This document shows, one piece after another, positions 1 through 11,404 of a stretch of 64,000 nt of DNA. Under the pieces are notes generated by a model. It was not told the DNA's origin. It worked only from the letters and a program-made list of their open reading frames with translations, and searched no databases. This stretch comes from Strobilurus pachycystidiatus (lineage: Eukaryota > Basidiomycota > Agaricomycetes > Agaricales > Physalacriaceae). Every line of letters begins with the position of its first letter. Position 1 is the first letter of the stretch. The stretch lies in assembly GCA_019915135.1 (NCBI GenBank), contig JAHLMK010000041.1:30600-94599 (forward strand), in the 5' to 3' direction. A program made the translations under genes and the position numbers.

Positions 1-386
1 TGTATCTTGATACACAATGTCACGCCATTATACCGTATCTCAAAGAGTTTACGAGGCCAAGAGCCCAGGAGAATGAGCCGGATGCGCGCTGATTCGCCCA
101 AAATGGTAAGGTCGGACTTCTCGGTCAAGCTGTACAGGCGGCGGGAGTGTGTCGTTTTACTTCGTAATTGGATGATTTGTCTCTGGGATTCGTCGAGTAC
201 GTACCCGTATAATTATCTCAAAAAAGTCCAATAAAAGTCCAATAACTGCTTAATGACATTCACGATCACATATGCAACCATACATCGACTCTTGACTTCG
301 CACTGCAACCCACTTAGAGGGGTTCTCACATCTCGGCAACATCTCATTACGTGCTCGGGCTTGATACTATCATACGCTCGCCTCTC
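1..386. other. No gene recognised
   Basis: Only short overlapping open frames on both strands without codon or motif support. It is presumably the 5' flank of the small gene starting at 387. Confidence 0.5.
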
Positions 387-1098
387 ATGGGTCGTAGGCG
401 CAAGTATTTTACGGCGGAGGCGAAACTCGAGGCAAAGCGGAAAGATCGCCTTAATTATTACTATCGGTACGTCTTCCAAGTTTTGCTCTTGCATATGTCT
501 CTCAAGCTCAAGCTAACGACACTGTGTCTCTGTGACAGGCACCGCAAGAGTATCCAACACGAACAAAACAAGAAGAATGAGATGTTGAGAGTTGCGGCGT
601 CAGATTGCGAGACTCCTCGTTCGTTGCGAACAGGCCGCGGCGCACCCATATTGTATGTGATCATCCATGCGCCGTCTAACACTGTGTACTCAATCTAGGT
701 CTAGGCAGGAGAAAGAAACTGGCCCAGCTCATCGACGCCGCCTGCTAGGCTTGGTGGAAGCGGCGGATCGGGAACTCCAGAATTACACCAATTCGAATAT
801 CGCAACTTTTGCTCTGGAGTTGGCCCAGCATTGTGCCGGCACATCCAAGGACGAAGCCATGAGCATGCTGGAGGATGTCCTCGGACGTTTGGCTGATTTG
901 CAAGCTCCTGCCCGCCAAGCTTTGACCGAACTTCATATGGAGTACGGGCGGACTCTCTTCGAAGAATGCGCCTTGGCGCAGGGCATTGTGGACCGGTTCG
1001 TCCTGGTGGAAACTTATGTGGAATCAACGTACGCGTCTGTGCAGGAGAACGAGCTCAGTGAATATCTAGCAGATGGCATTTTTGGATTCTGTCCCTGA
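387..1098 (+). CDS. Small spliced hypothetical protein with basic N-terminus
   Basis: Three exons: 387-466, 539-652 and 699-1098, with introns of 72 and 46 nt starting GTACGT and GTATGT and ending CAG and TAG. The sum is 594 nt, coding for 197 residues. The protein opens with MGRRRKYFTAEAKLEAKRK and a Tyr-rich YYYRHRKS stretch, a basic N-terminal signature common in agaricomycete hypothetical proteins and reminiscent of a short DNA- or RNA-binding helix. The rest (about residues 65-197) is predicted mostly helical and ends in a mildly acidic tail. No enzymatic motif is visible. The start is the first ATG in frame with the conserved-looking basic block. Function unknown; the gene model itself is fairly safe because all three exons join in phase. 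Confidence 0.65.
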
Positions 1099-1475
1099 GT
1101 TTAGGTGTGGCGCAGATTTATTTGACGCGTAACAATGTGATTCGTTTTCCATATCTTACACAGGATTACTATTAAGATGAGTTTGTGATTGGATCAGTAA
1201 CGCGTTCTTCGTCATGTCGTGGTGTCTCGCTTTGGCAGTGATTCGGATGGCATCTCAAGTAACCGCCTCTCTCTTTTCAAATTCATGTTGATTCCGATTT
1301 CACGAGCTGTGGAGCTAGAGAAATTGACAACAGCCTTAAGGGTCGCACTCTTTCCTATGGTCACCTTATCTTGGATAGCAATTCGTCTTGCGCGGGGGTT
1401 CGAAATTATGTGCAGCAAAATGAATCAAATTGTAGAGGAATGATCTAAATTGAGGGTGAAATACTAGGTAAATAA
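1099..1475. other. Convergent intergenic space, nothing recognised
   Basis: A 377-bp gap between the 3' ends of the plus-strand gene ending at 1098 and the minus-strand gene ending at 1476. It is AT-rich in places, with no repeat or supported open frame. Confidence 0.5.
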
Positions 1476-2474
1476 TCACCGCGGGTGTAGTGCGCAAACG
1501 CGATGGTTCTCCTCTGCCTCGCGGAACTTTTGCCGCGCAGTGGCCAGACTCCCGAAGGACTCGTGATACGGGTCCCTGAGCCCGCTGATATTGAGGGCGC
1601 ACTCCAGCCTAGGCCGCATGTCAGTCAGTCAAACAATTTGCAAAGGTGGAAATCACTGACAGAGATCCGTAAACACCGGGCGTCGTACCGCGATACACGC
1701 AATACCAGCGCGGACGCATCGCCCCAGTGTTCAGGGGATTGGTGAATTCCGTCGTCTCAAAGTGCTCCAATGAGGGAACGCGCATATCTACCCATCCAAT
1801 GTCCGTATGTTTGCGTACCCATCCACGGTGCAGGGCAAATCGGAATGCTCGCTTTGCGTCCGCTCGAGTCTTGTAGTGAATGACAACAGCTTCAGGGACT
1901 CTGTGAACATGAGGCTTAGCATCGCGGAAGGTGGAATAGACTCCTGGCTCGCGACCAATGAACACCACGAGGGGCGATTCAAAACAGGCAGCGGATAATC
2001 GGGCCTTGGCACGCCTACGTGTCGCGACGGCTCTGGCTCCTGAATCATTAGCTAGAGTCGCCGCGGCGGTCGCCCTAAAAGAGATAGATTGTTTTTAGAT
2101 CCAGCAATGTTCGAAAGACGATGTAACCGCACCAATCGGGAGTCGTGATAGTTCCACCCTGGGATACAGAGACTTCGTACATCGTGGTATCGGCAGATGA
2201 AATGCGAACGTGTTCAGGGAGGCCACGGGGAAGAGGATTAGGTCCTGTTGACCTTGTATGAATTCAATGAGAGAGATGAGGTTGAACGACACTCACTGAC
2301 AGGTGGGGGCAGCCCAATCTCGGAGTCGCGAAGACTACCCAACCAGCGATCAAAAATTGGGTCATCGTAGTCAGACAAATCTTCCTCGGCGGTGTGGTAG
2401 GACGCTTCAGACCCGCTGGAGTCGGAGTCCTCTTCATCGGAAGACAAAATGCTAATAAAGATTTCAGGATACAT
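1476..2474 (-). CDS. Protein with two RNase H1 N-terminal (viroplasmin-like) modules
   Basis: Four exons on the minus strand: 2474-2297, 2244-2133, 2074-1661 and 1608-1476. Introns are 52, 58 and 52 nt, and the total is 837 nt coding for 278 residues. The N-terminal third is acidic and Ser-rich (EEDSDSSGSEASYHTAEED). The second half carries two copies of the small fold found at the N-terminus of eukaryotic RNase H1 and in caulimovirus viroplasmin. The first copy contains VVFIGREPGVYSTF and a following KTRADAKRAF block. The second contains CVYRGTTPGVYGSL, continued after the last intron by ECALNISG and a YHESFGSL...REAEEN end. In RNase H1 this module binds RNA-DNA hybrids or dsRNA. No RNase H catalytic domain is present, so this is probably a stand-alone nucleic-acid-binding protein. 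The alternative upstream ATG at 2582 is possible but less likely. Confidence 0.75.
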
Positions 2475-2816
2475 GACGGACGGTGTAGATCGATGAACGG
2501 CGGTAATAGTTGTGAGGTATCTTAAATAATAGATGCCCGGCCCGGGCCCGGATGATGCTGCAGAAATGACATTAGCGATCACTCGACATGATTGGAAATC
2601 CCAGCTAGAGGGGTGGCTGCACTTGCCTTCTCTGACTCTGCGACGCGAAGTAGGTGCTCTTCTGAGTCGGTTTGTTGCTGCCCAACGTTGCTGACAGAGT
2701 CTTTTTCAGTTGCCGACTGTGCACAGATACAATTCCAACTCACCTTTGATAACCTCAATTTAGTATGTTCTCTTCGCCTTTGTCGCTCTTGCCATTGACC
2801 TGCCTGTCTAGAAAGA
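2475..2816. other. Divergent intergenic region
   Basis: A 342-bp space between the divergent starts of the RNase H1-module gene and the 924-residue gene. It presumably holds both promoters. No clear TATA element or repeat was recognised. Confidence 0.5.
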
Positions 2817-5759
2817 ATGGGAAAACGTCAAGCTCGTCGCAAAAGTCAAGCGTCCTCCCCGCAGGGCAGCGGGAAGAAAGGTTGGGCCAATGGGTACCGT
2901 GGGCAATACCTCAATACCTGGCTCGCTCGCTATGCGGACTCCATTCGCCAAGGCCACGTCGCGGAGCAGCAGCTGCTGGAGCTCTTGTACCGCGACTACT
3001 TCACCAAGATCGACTGGCGCATTCCCGACGGCGATGAGCCGCCTTTTCCCGTTAACGAGTATCGCACGGAGGGCGTCACAATGCCCGTGGACGAGCTCTC
3101 CGACGAAGAGATGGCGCGCAAGCGCGTCATTGTCGAGGCGACTAAGAAGGTAGTCGCAGAACTCGTACCGCGGAGAAAAATGCTGACATGATTGTCAGGC
3201 TATTCGTCGTTGGCTCCGCTACCGCGCCAGGAAGCTCATGAGACTTCGGATGAATCTGCGCCAGAATGTCTTGAACGATCCGTACACCGGGGTCCTGGCA
3301 AAGCTAACCGGAATCAAAAAACCTCCAAAGGCTCGTCAGGCCTTCCAAGAGTGGCAAGTCGCCAACAAGGAAACACTTGCTAAAACGGTGCAGGAGCGTT
3401 GGGATGTGGCAGTCGTGGCTGGTACTGAATCGGGACGCGTGCATGCTGGCTTCCGACAATGCGTTGCCCGCGAGGTATTCGCAGCTCTGTCGGTGGATGA
3501 ACGAGAGATGTGGTCGAAGAAGGCGAAGGACGCAGCAAAGGACGCCAAGATCGCCTACGAAGAGGCTCTGAAGGCTCCGCCGTCCCAAGATCCTAAAGTT
3601 CGTGCTGAGTGAGTACAATGCTTCTAGTGTGCGGTATAAGAAGGATGGACCCGCTTACCTGAATTGTTTTGACAGGTGTATCGCCTCGTTGCCCGCTTTT
3701 CTGCAGCCCATCGCAGAGATGGTGTCCGGGGTGACAGGGCTCCAGTTGATCATCCACGCCGTCGGCCCGATGCCGCAGTACAACGGCGAAATCACCATGC
3801 TCACGTATGTGTTTTGAATGGCCACTTTGTGTTCGAAATGTAATCGTCGTGCACAGAATTTGCAGTGGCAAAAATCGAGAGTCCGTGCCAGTGAACGTCG
3901 CCAAGTGGAAGAGCAAAAAGTTCCAGCAGTGGAAGGACTACGTTGAGGAGTATGCGGCAACTTGCTACACGCAGGGAGACATCGCGGCGGCGCGACTGCC
4001 GGACACGCCTGGAGTAGAGGCGCCGACTGCGCTTGAGTTTGAGTTGAGCGAGATGGACAGGGAAGTGGACCGGCAGATCCAGGATGAGGACGATGGTGGT
4101 TTGGATAGCGATTCCGGCGACGATGAAGGGGAAGAGGACGACGAGGACGACGGGGAGCCCGCATCGACGACTGATACCCGCGGGACAAAACGTTCGCGAC
4201 CATCCAAGTCCATGTCTGCTAGGAAGAAAAAGCATGTTGGCACCAGACCCCAGGAAGACGCCGACGACTCCTCCGCCGACGAAGCCGACCAGGACGAGGA
4301 GGACGAGGACGAGGAGCCCCAACCACGGCCCCAACCACGGCTGTCCCAGTATGAACGAGACCGTGAAGCTCGGATTGCCGCCAAAAAAGCCGACCCGAGG
4401 TTCATTGCATTGGAGGAAGAAGGGGCACGACTGAAGGCGTTGTTCGAGAAACCAAAACGCCCGCGCGCGCCGCGTCGAGAGAAGAAGGTTGATGCTGGTC
4501 CTCCTCGTCGCTCAAGCCGGTTGACTACGTTGACCACCGACGCCGACGACGACAGGAATAGGGAGGTGACGGATGTTGACATGGTGCAGGGTAGCGAAAC
4601 GAGTCTCGACAGTGGAGCGATGATTGTTAGTGAGTACTCGGAGATGAGTGGCAGCGAGGCTGGGCCAGGTGTTAACATGGATGAGGAGAGAGAAGAGTCG
4701 GATGCGCACCCTGACGAGATGAAGGTCTCCGAACCCGAGGCCATGTTGATTGACGAGCCCGCCCCCAACATGGAGTCATCCGACCCCGCCCCAACTGAGA
4801 AACTGGCTCCCGTCGAGAAACCCAATGTCATGGTGGTCGATGAGCCAGTCAGCACTGTCTGCGCTCCCGTCGTCGCCGATGAAACATCCCGACGCGGCTC
4901 CGCTCCCGTCGTCGACAACACGGCGCTCGCCCCCATCTCCATATCATCTCTGATGCCCGATGACTCCGGCGCTGCCGCCTCCAAGCTCTCTACCCGCCCC
5001 AGGCCACAAGCAGTCGGCAAAGCAAAGGCACAAACATCAAACGAAGCTGGAACTGGAAAGGATGATGAGGAATGCACCGGTCCTAGTGCCTCTGTCGCCA
5101 CCGCTCTGAACCGGGCTGGGGCTATGCCAGGCGCGGCTCCTGGGCCTCTGCCCGTGATGCCGCATGTTCGGGGACTTTTGATGTCAGCAGTAGACGCGCA
5201 GGCGGCCGAGCGAGTGGACGATGTTGCCGTGGCTCTGCGTGATGCGCCTGCGTGGTTCATGTCGAGTTGGGCATATTTCGACGCGGCCGACCTTGGACCG
5301 CACTGGCGGAAATTGCTCGATATGTTCGCATTGCTCGAGGGCGACGAGGAGTTTGTAGCAGATGGTCAACTTCCTCGCGACGGTCGTCCTGATGCGCTGG
5401 ATATGTGGGTGGTGAGAGGTCGTCTGACTCGAACGGCAAAGATGCTTACCCTGGCCGACAAAAACATCTCACTCGAAGCTCACAAGGCAGCTTACGCCCT
5501 GTGGTATGATGGTATGCAGCCCGAATGGCGCGATAAGCGCGAGGATGGCGGATGGCGGCGCATCCGTCTACGCGGGAAGGTGGAATGGGGCGTCCAGGAT
5601 GTCCGAGGGCAGAATGGCATGCTTGGCGTCGTATACTGCCTGTGGGTGTGGGCGGTTGCGCTCGTTTCGCTCGAGGACGAGGACTTCAAAGAGTGGGGTG
5701 TGTGGGGTGAAGCTGTCGAAGACGCTACCTGGGTTATGCGAGGTCTCCGTCTGAATTGA
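2817..5759 (+). CDS. Large nuclear-type protein, basic N-terminus, long acidic/disordered middle
   Basis: Four exons: 2817-3149, 3199-3608, 3676-3804 and 3857-5759. The total is 2775 nt, coding for 924 residues. It begins MGKRQARRKSQASS, followed by a helical region around residues 20-130. Residues 130-250 include an HMG-box-like helix pair (ALSVDEREMWSKKAKDAAKD), a weak resemblance. Residues 290-600 are low-complexity acidic runs (DDEGEEDDEDD, DQDEEDEDEE) interrupted by basic clusters (TKRSRPSKS, RKKKHVG) that look like nuclear localisation signals. A folded C-terminal domain of about 180 residues is rich in Trp (WRKLLDMFALLEGDEEF, then WYDGMQPEWRDKREDGGW). I associate this layout with an agaricomycete-specific family of unknown function. 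Probably chromatin- or DNA-associated; that is inference. Confidence 0.75.
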
Positions 5760-7063
5760 ACATTACGTGTTACTTATTACGTACATGTCGTCGCCGTATG
5801 CTACTGTAGTACTTAGTGATTGCACTCTCGCCTTGTATTGGGTTGGACTATCAATCTTACACGGACGCTCAAAATCAAATGAAATCATTGAATGTAAACT
5901 ACTTAGAAGATTGAAGCAAATGAGCACGAACGGTTACATTATGGAGACAAATGACGTCATAGTCGTGGACTTAGAGATTTTCGTCAAAATGAACTTGGTG
6001 AAATTGGAACGGCGTATCTAGATATATACAAACATCCTGAGCGAGCGCGCGTAAATCAAGCATTGGCTCCATTGTGGGCAGCCGTAGAGGGATCCTCCCG
6101 AGCACGCAAAGTATTAGTGAGATACTGGCAGCTGATGTCATACGAGACAGTTTGGCTGTGTGGCGCTGTGGCTAAGAAAATCGGATCGGTCGGAGCGCAA
6201 GATATTGTTGAGGAATAAGGGACAAACCGGCTGCCGCGACAGCAAGCGCCCAGTCATGCTGCAAGAGATGAACATTGGAAGTGGGGGTCGTTGATGAGTG
6301 ACGATCCTCCAAATCTGGATGGCGGTCGTTGAGAGACAAGGTGTGATGGTCGGGCATGGCGGCGTCTTTGCCTACGATACTTGGATAAAGCGGGCGCGAA
6401 CGGAACGGTGGCTAGCAAGCGAGCTAACCAACCAACGCAGATTCCAGGTAGCCGAACAGGCGCCAAGAATGGGTGGCTCCAATGGGTATAAGGAGACTAT
6501 ATACTGAATAAGTATAGGCTACGCACCAGATAGAACAAATGCGGACGGACAAATTGTGGCGCACGAAATGTGGCGCACGGTACACAGCCAGTACGTGAAG
6601 GCGGTTTCGTGCCCTGAAAATGGGACCAAGAGCTGTCAGCGGGTGCACAAGAGAGAATTACGATGACCTACCGGATATAGAGGCGCGGCGGCGGGTGGCG
6701 CGAGCAAAAAGAATGGACGGATGTAGGCGGATATAAGCGTCAAGAGACCCGAAGCTGGGGGTAGGACGCAAGAGGGTGCCGAGATCCGGCAAGAGTAATC
6801 GGGATATGAGGCAGTGCCCTGATCAGGAGAGCCCTGCACGGTGGGCGCGCACGCATCCGTATTGGGAAGGTCGTGCAACCCTGCAGAGCCGCCGACGGTT
6901 TTCAGAGGGCCAGGCACACCTAGTAGCGCACGCGTCCCGATTAGGAAGGCCTACCACCCATAGGCCTGGCGGGACCTTATGGGACCAAAGAAACCTAGCT
7001 ATCACCCTAGCTGTAGCTATAGTCATTCCAATCGAATTATTGTAGCTAGCTAGCTGGTTTTGA
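5760..7063. other. 1.3-kb region without a supported gene
   Basis: No open frame here has splice-compatible neighbours or a recognisable motif. The last ~60 bases before 7064 are dense in short AGCT/CTAG palindromes. The coding frame of the downstream recombinase-helicase gene begins abruptly after the stop at 7061-7063, so this is probably where that gene was truncated or where a further intron lies. Confidence 0.45.
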
Positions 7064-10000
7064 GGCTATATTTTACAGCTAGGACTCGCAGGAACGTTTA
7101 CAGAGATTCGGGCACTGCAACACTATGCTACGGCGAACGCCCTGAGGACGCCGGCGCCCCCGCAGGTGACATTCTTCCAAGACGGGAACAATCGACTGCT
7201 GGATTACTGCGGGGATCGGGTTAACCTGGATGATCTAGCCAAAATGTTGGGGAGTGATGGTATTGAAAGATCATTAGTGGACGGCTTTCACACCAATCTC
7301 CTGTTCGGTTTGACCAGCCTAGAGATCATTTTCCAGGACGTCGCGGACGACTTGTCCAACAAGGCCCAGGGCCATTCCTTTCTGGATGACGGTCGCAACG
7401 CTTTCCATACTCACAAGACGACACTGTTGGAGGCAGTCTTGGCTGATGCAGAGTGGTGCCGCCAATACGTTGTCAAATGGGATGACGAGGAGGGGCCCAT
7501 CTTCAACACAGGAGCCGCTCGTCGTTGGTTGGGCAGGGTTGCTGAGTGGGAGCTGACGCTGCTGGTGAGAACCATGACCACGTCGGGCGCGCCTGCACGT
7601 GGAACGGAGACCTGCGCGGTGTCCTTCCGGAATACGACGACTCGAGAACGTAACCTGGTATGGGCTGCCAATTTCTTCAACATGATCACGATGTATACCA
7701 AAACATCTGGGCCCTCTGGACACGACCACTACATACCTCATGCCTTGGATGCGCTGAGTTCGACCTTGTTGACCCAACACTTGGCGCTGATTCGACCGTT
7801 GATGTATGTGTTGGCGCAGGCCTGCTTCAAAGGCCAACCGGAACGATACATGCGTTACGGCGAGTCCGTTTTCGTCAACTGTGGGGATCTCTTTGAGACG
7901 AGTGACATAACTGCGAAACTGGAAGAGTTGACATACGAACATTTAGGCGTGGCACTGGGAGTCAACGCCATGAGGCATGTGACGACGGCCTTCAGACGAC
8001 AGCTCTTGGACAAGAAGTATCAACATCTGGATACCGACCACGAGTTCGATAGTGCGGCAGCAGAGCTGGCCGGACACAGCGTCAATGTCGACAAGAGGGT
8101 ATACGGAAGGAACTCGCAGGAGAGTTGGGGCATAGCTCAGAGGGACTTGGCTCTCTTCCGTGCTGTGTCGCGTGAATGGCAGATGTTGCTGAAACTGGTT
8201 CCCTGCGGCTTGATACTGCCTGTGAGGCGGGCGACTTCTGACAACTACGACACGCTGGTCTCTGAAGGAATAATCAAGAACATTGCCCCCGCCATGTCAG
8301 ACGCTGCCCAGCAGGTCGCGAAAATGGTAACAGGTCACATAGAGACGGCATGGCAGCCAATCCTCAACTCTTTGTCCGGTGCGTCGTTGATTGTGATTGT
8401 CTTGTAGACGAATAACGATCCAGGATGCTAGGATGCGTAGAGAGGTTGAAAGTATCGAATTTGGTCGGTACGTCGGACCTACATGCGACCGAACATCGAT
8501 GTGCTGAAAACAAGTACTTAGCCACGGGTTCCCAGTGGGGCCAGCCGTCTTCAAGAAATGAAACTGGTCATGGCGAAAGTTCACTGCCCGAAGGTGAGCA
8601 GTTCCAATCAGGACCACGAGGGAAAGGCTGACGAGGCATGAAGTCAGCAGCAAGAACAACTGCGCAGTCGACGAAGACGGCCAGCGGTCAACAATTTCCC
8701 CAGTGATTGGGTCGACGAGTCACATCGATGGGACAACAGTCACGATGCCACGGGCGCCTGTACCACCACCAACCACCTTGGCGGAAATGGCCAAGTTACT
8801 GCGCACGGAAAGCATACAGTGGCGAAGCACCGGACAGGAGTGGTTGGTTGGTGCTGTCTTGCATGGGAGGACAGATGTCATCGCGGTGCTGAAAACCGGC
8901 GGCGGGAAGAGTATGGCGGTATTCTTGACCGCGGTCATGACTGGCAGGCCAGCCCTGCTGATTGTGCCGCTGAAGTCCCTTTTTGACGATTGGAGGCGCA
9001 AGATGGACGAGATGGGCGTCAAGTACCTTTCAATGAAGGACATGGTGTACCGCACGGTCGGTGCGGACACGCGAGTGCTCTTGGCCACAGTGGAAATGAC
9101 GAAGCTGGCCACATACCAAAAATCAGTAAAGGCCATAAACGCTGGCCAGGGATTCTGTGCCACTTTTATCGACGAGTGCCACTACGGCGGCCAGGCGAAT
9201 GAAGGGTTCCGCGAAGTCTTGGAGGAGCCATTTTGTTTTCGGACCGGTGACAGGCCGATGGTTCTGCTCAGTGCCACCATCCCACCTACAGGCGAGGGTC
9301 GCTTGGCAGAGGATTACGGCTTGGCCTGCGACTACGTTACCGTCCGTGAATGCACCGACCGTCCCGAGCTGGCATATGTCCTAAAGTCACGCTCGCAAGA
9401 CGAGGAGATCCTTTATTCCCGCGTGGCGAGCTTCGTGGAGCGGACTGTCCTGACGCTGAACGCAGGGGAGCGGATGCTTGTCTTTGTGCAGACGAAGACA
9501 ATGGGCGAACGTTTGGGTGCGCGTCTGAAGGCCGGGTTCTATCATGCGGGGAGCGACTTGACGGCAAAGGATAGAAAACGACAACTCAGCGAGTGGCGCG
9601 AGGGCATTTGCAAGGTTTTGATCAGCACGAATGCTTTGAGTGCAGGCAATGACAACCCTTCTATACGCTACTTGGTCCACGCTGGTACTCCGAAGCAACT
9701 TCTCGCTTGCATCCAGGAACTTGGTCGGGCGGGGCGGGACGGGGTGCCTTCCTTCTGTGTCATGTTCCCATGCGCGGAATACAAAAGGATACAGGGTCCG
9801 GACCCTTGTGGAAAGTCGGCCATGCATGACTATTGCTTCGGCTCCCGGAGGTGCTTGCGCCTGAAGATATGCGAGTGGAACGACGGCAGCGGAAAGACAT
9901 GTCTGGTACGAGCCGTCTCACCTGGCGATGAAATGGTATTGACCCTCTAATAGGAGCTTCATGGAGCGCAACTGTGTAGTCATTGCCGGCCGGAACTACT

Positions 10001-10607
10001 AAGCATTGGCGAGGAGGGGGAGGACGATGGGATCCAAACTGTGACAGTTCCCAAAGACCAAGGTGCTCCATCCCCCGCATTGAGGGAGGCCATCAGCCGG
10101 GGGAAGAAGCGCATGTGGGAGCGTGGGCGTAGAAGATACCACTGGGTGGGACCCCTTCAAAAGTCCCTTCGCGCCCTCAAGGGCCACTGTGTTATCTGCA
10201 GCACGCCTGCATGCCTGACGCCATACCACGACATCGTAAAGTGCCCAAAGCTGGTCACCACCAGGGCACGAAACGCTTTTCTCGACGGCTTCAGAAGCAG
10301 ACTGCAGTACAACAGTCGCTGGCACCGTCGCATCTGCTTCAAATGTCACGTTCCCAATGGGCCGAGTGATGTCCTTCACAAGACATTCGAGAGAAACATG
10401 GGTTGCGTACATGCTGACATGATGGCGGGCATTGGCTTCAGAGTAATGACGGAGCCGGGAAGGATGCAGGAAGCGGGGTTGAACTTTGGCGTGCGGTTGG
10501 AGAGTACGGATGAATATGTCGCTTGGATCCAAGACCGCCCAGTCGCGAACTACCCGAGTAACCTAGTGGCTGTTTTCATATGGTACATACAACAGTGCTG
10601 GAAGTAG
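7064..10607 (+). CDS. Telomere-linked-type RecQ helicase fused to a tyrosine-recombinase-like domain, 5' end missing
   Basis: Four exons (7064-8378, 8432-8593, 8644-9905, 9954-10607) join in phase to 1130 codons. Residues 1-440 resemble the recombinase-like half of basidiomycete telomere-linked helicases: an Arg box (SGAPARGTET), then NAMRHVTTAF in place of HxxRH, then AGHSVNVDKRVY with the candidate nucleophilic Tyr. The canonical first His is Asn, so recombinase activity is doubtful. The helicase follows: Walker A KTGGGKSMAV, Walker B IDECH, motif III LLSATIPP and motif VI QELGRAGRDG, all intact. After it comes a Cys-rich region (CEWNDG, LCSHCRPE, CVICSTPAC, RICFKCHVPNGPSD). An unspliced reading meets TAA TAG at 9948-9953. 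A 48-nt intron at 9906-9953 (GTACGA...TAG) removes both stops and keeps phase. Family members are longer at the N-terminus, so this copy is probably truncated. Confidence 0.75.
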
Positions 10608-11404
10608 CAGCGTGTCATGGAATGTATTTGTGTAGCTCACTTCCGAATCGGCACCACAACCGGGCTTGTCATGTCGGGACACTAATTCTGTCCTTGCTGC
10701 GTGTGAGCCACCTGGCATTGGTGATCTATCGGAATTTGGAGACGATGATGTTTTCTTCTGTAGACAGTATCACTGGCGGCTGGCAGACACCTTCAATCAG
10801 ACCTGCACGGTGCACTTCCAATGCTCCGTGTGCTTTCTGGATAGCCACCTGGTGAGGCATGGCCTCAGAGGCCTCCTCGTTGTCCCTGTCCACATCGAGG
10901 GTTGGGCCCCTGTTTCCGCTGTCAATGTTGGACATGGTGAGTTCTTGGACACATCGACGCAGTTTCGAAGACTCATAAAGAAACGGAGGGGATGTATCTG
11001 ATCTTAACAGGGTGGCAATGAGACAGTTAGAATTGCCATGCCGTTCCTGACGCGGCATGCTGATGTTGGCTGACATCACACGTAATGTTACGGCCCGAGG
11101 TCACGCTGCCATGTAGAAGCCCAATGTGCCTCTGTGGACGCAATTTGTGTCCGGGGGAGTACGCCAAGACGCAGTCCGCACAGCTAAAATAGATTACTCT
11201 GGGGCGCAAGTCATAGCGACTGGTAACCATAAGCCGCACTATAGTCTGACGATCCGCATCACGTGGGAGTTTCTCCTTTCGCTTCGCACCGCCAGGTGTA
11301 GGAGTGACCACTCACTGGGTGAGCAAATTAGCCCTGTCTACCGGTCTTGTCCATTTCCTGACATTTCCGTCTCCCATCGGAAAAGCCTTTTTGGCTCATC
11401 TGTC
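10608..11404. other. 0.8-kb intergenic, nothing recognised
   Basis: Short unsupported frames only. A CACGTG hexamer lies near 11260, upstream of the monopolin homologue. No repeat was seen. Confidence 0.45.

Noticed and set aside
3965..5260. 431-codon minus-strand frame
   Set aside because: Antisense shadow of the acidic, low-complexity part of the 924-residue gene. Ser-rich translation of the reverse strand of Glu/Asp codons.
8703..9950. Helicase as a separate gene ending at the TAA at 9948
   Set aside because: Phase-compatible introns link it to the recombinase-like region upstream and to the Cys-rich C-terminus downstream, giving a whole number of codons overall.
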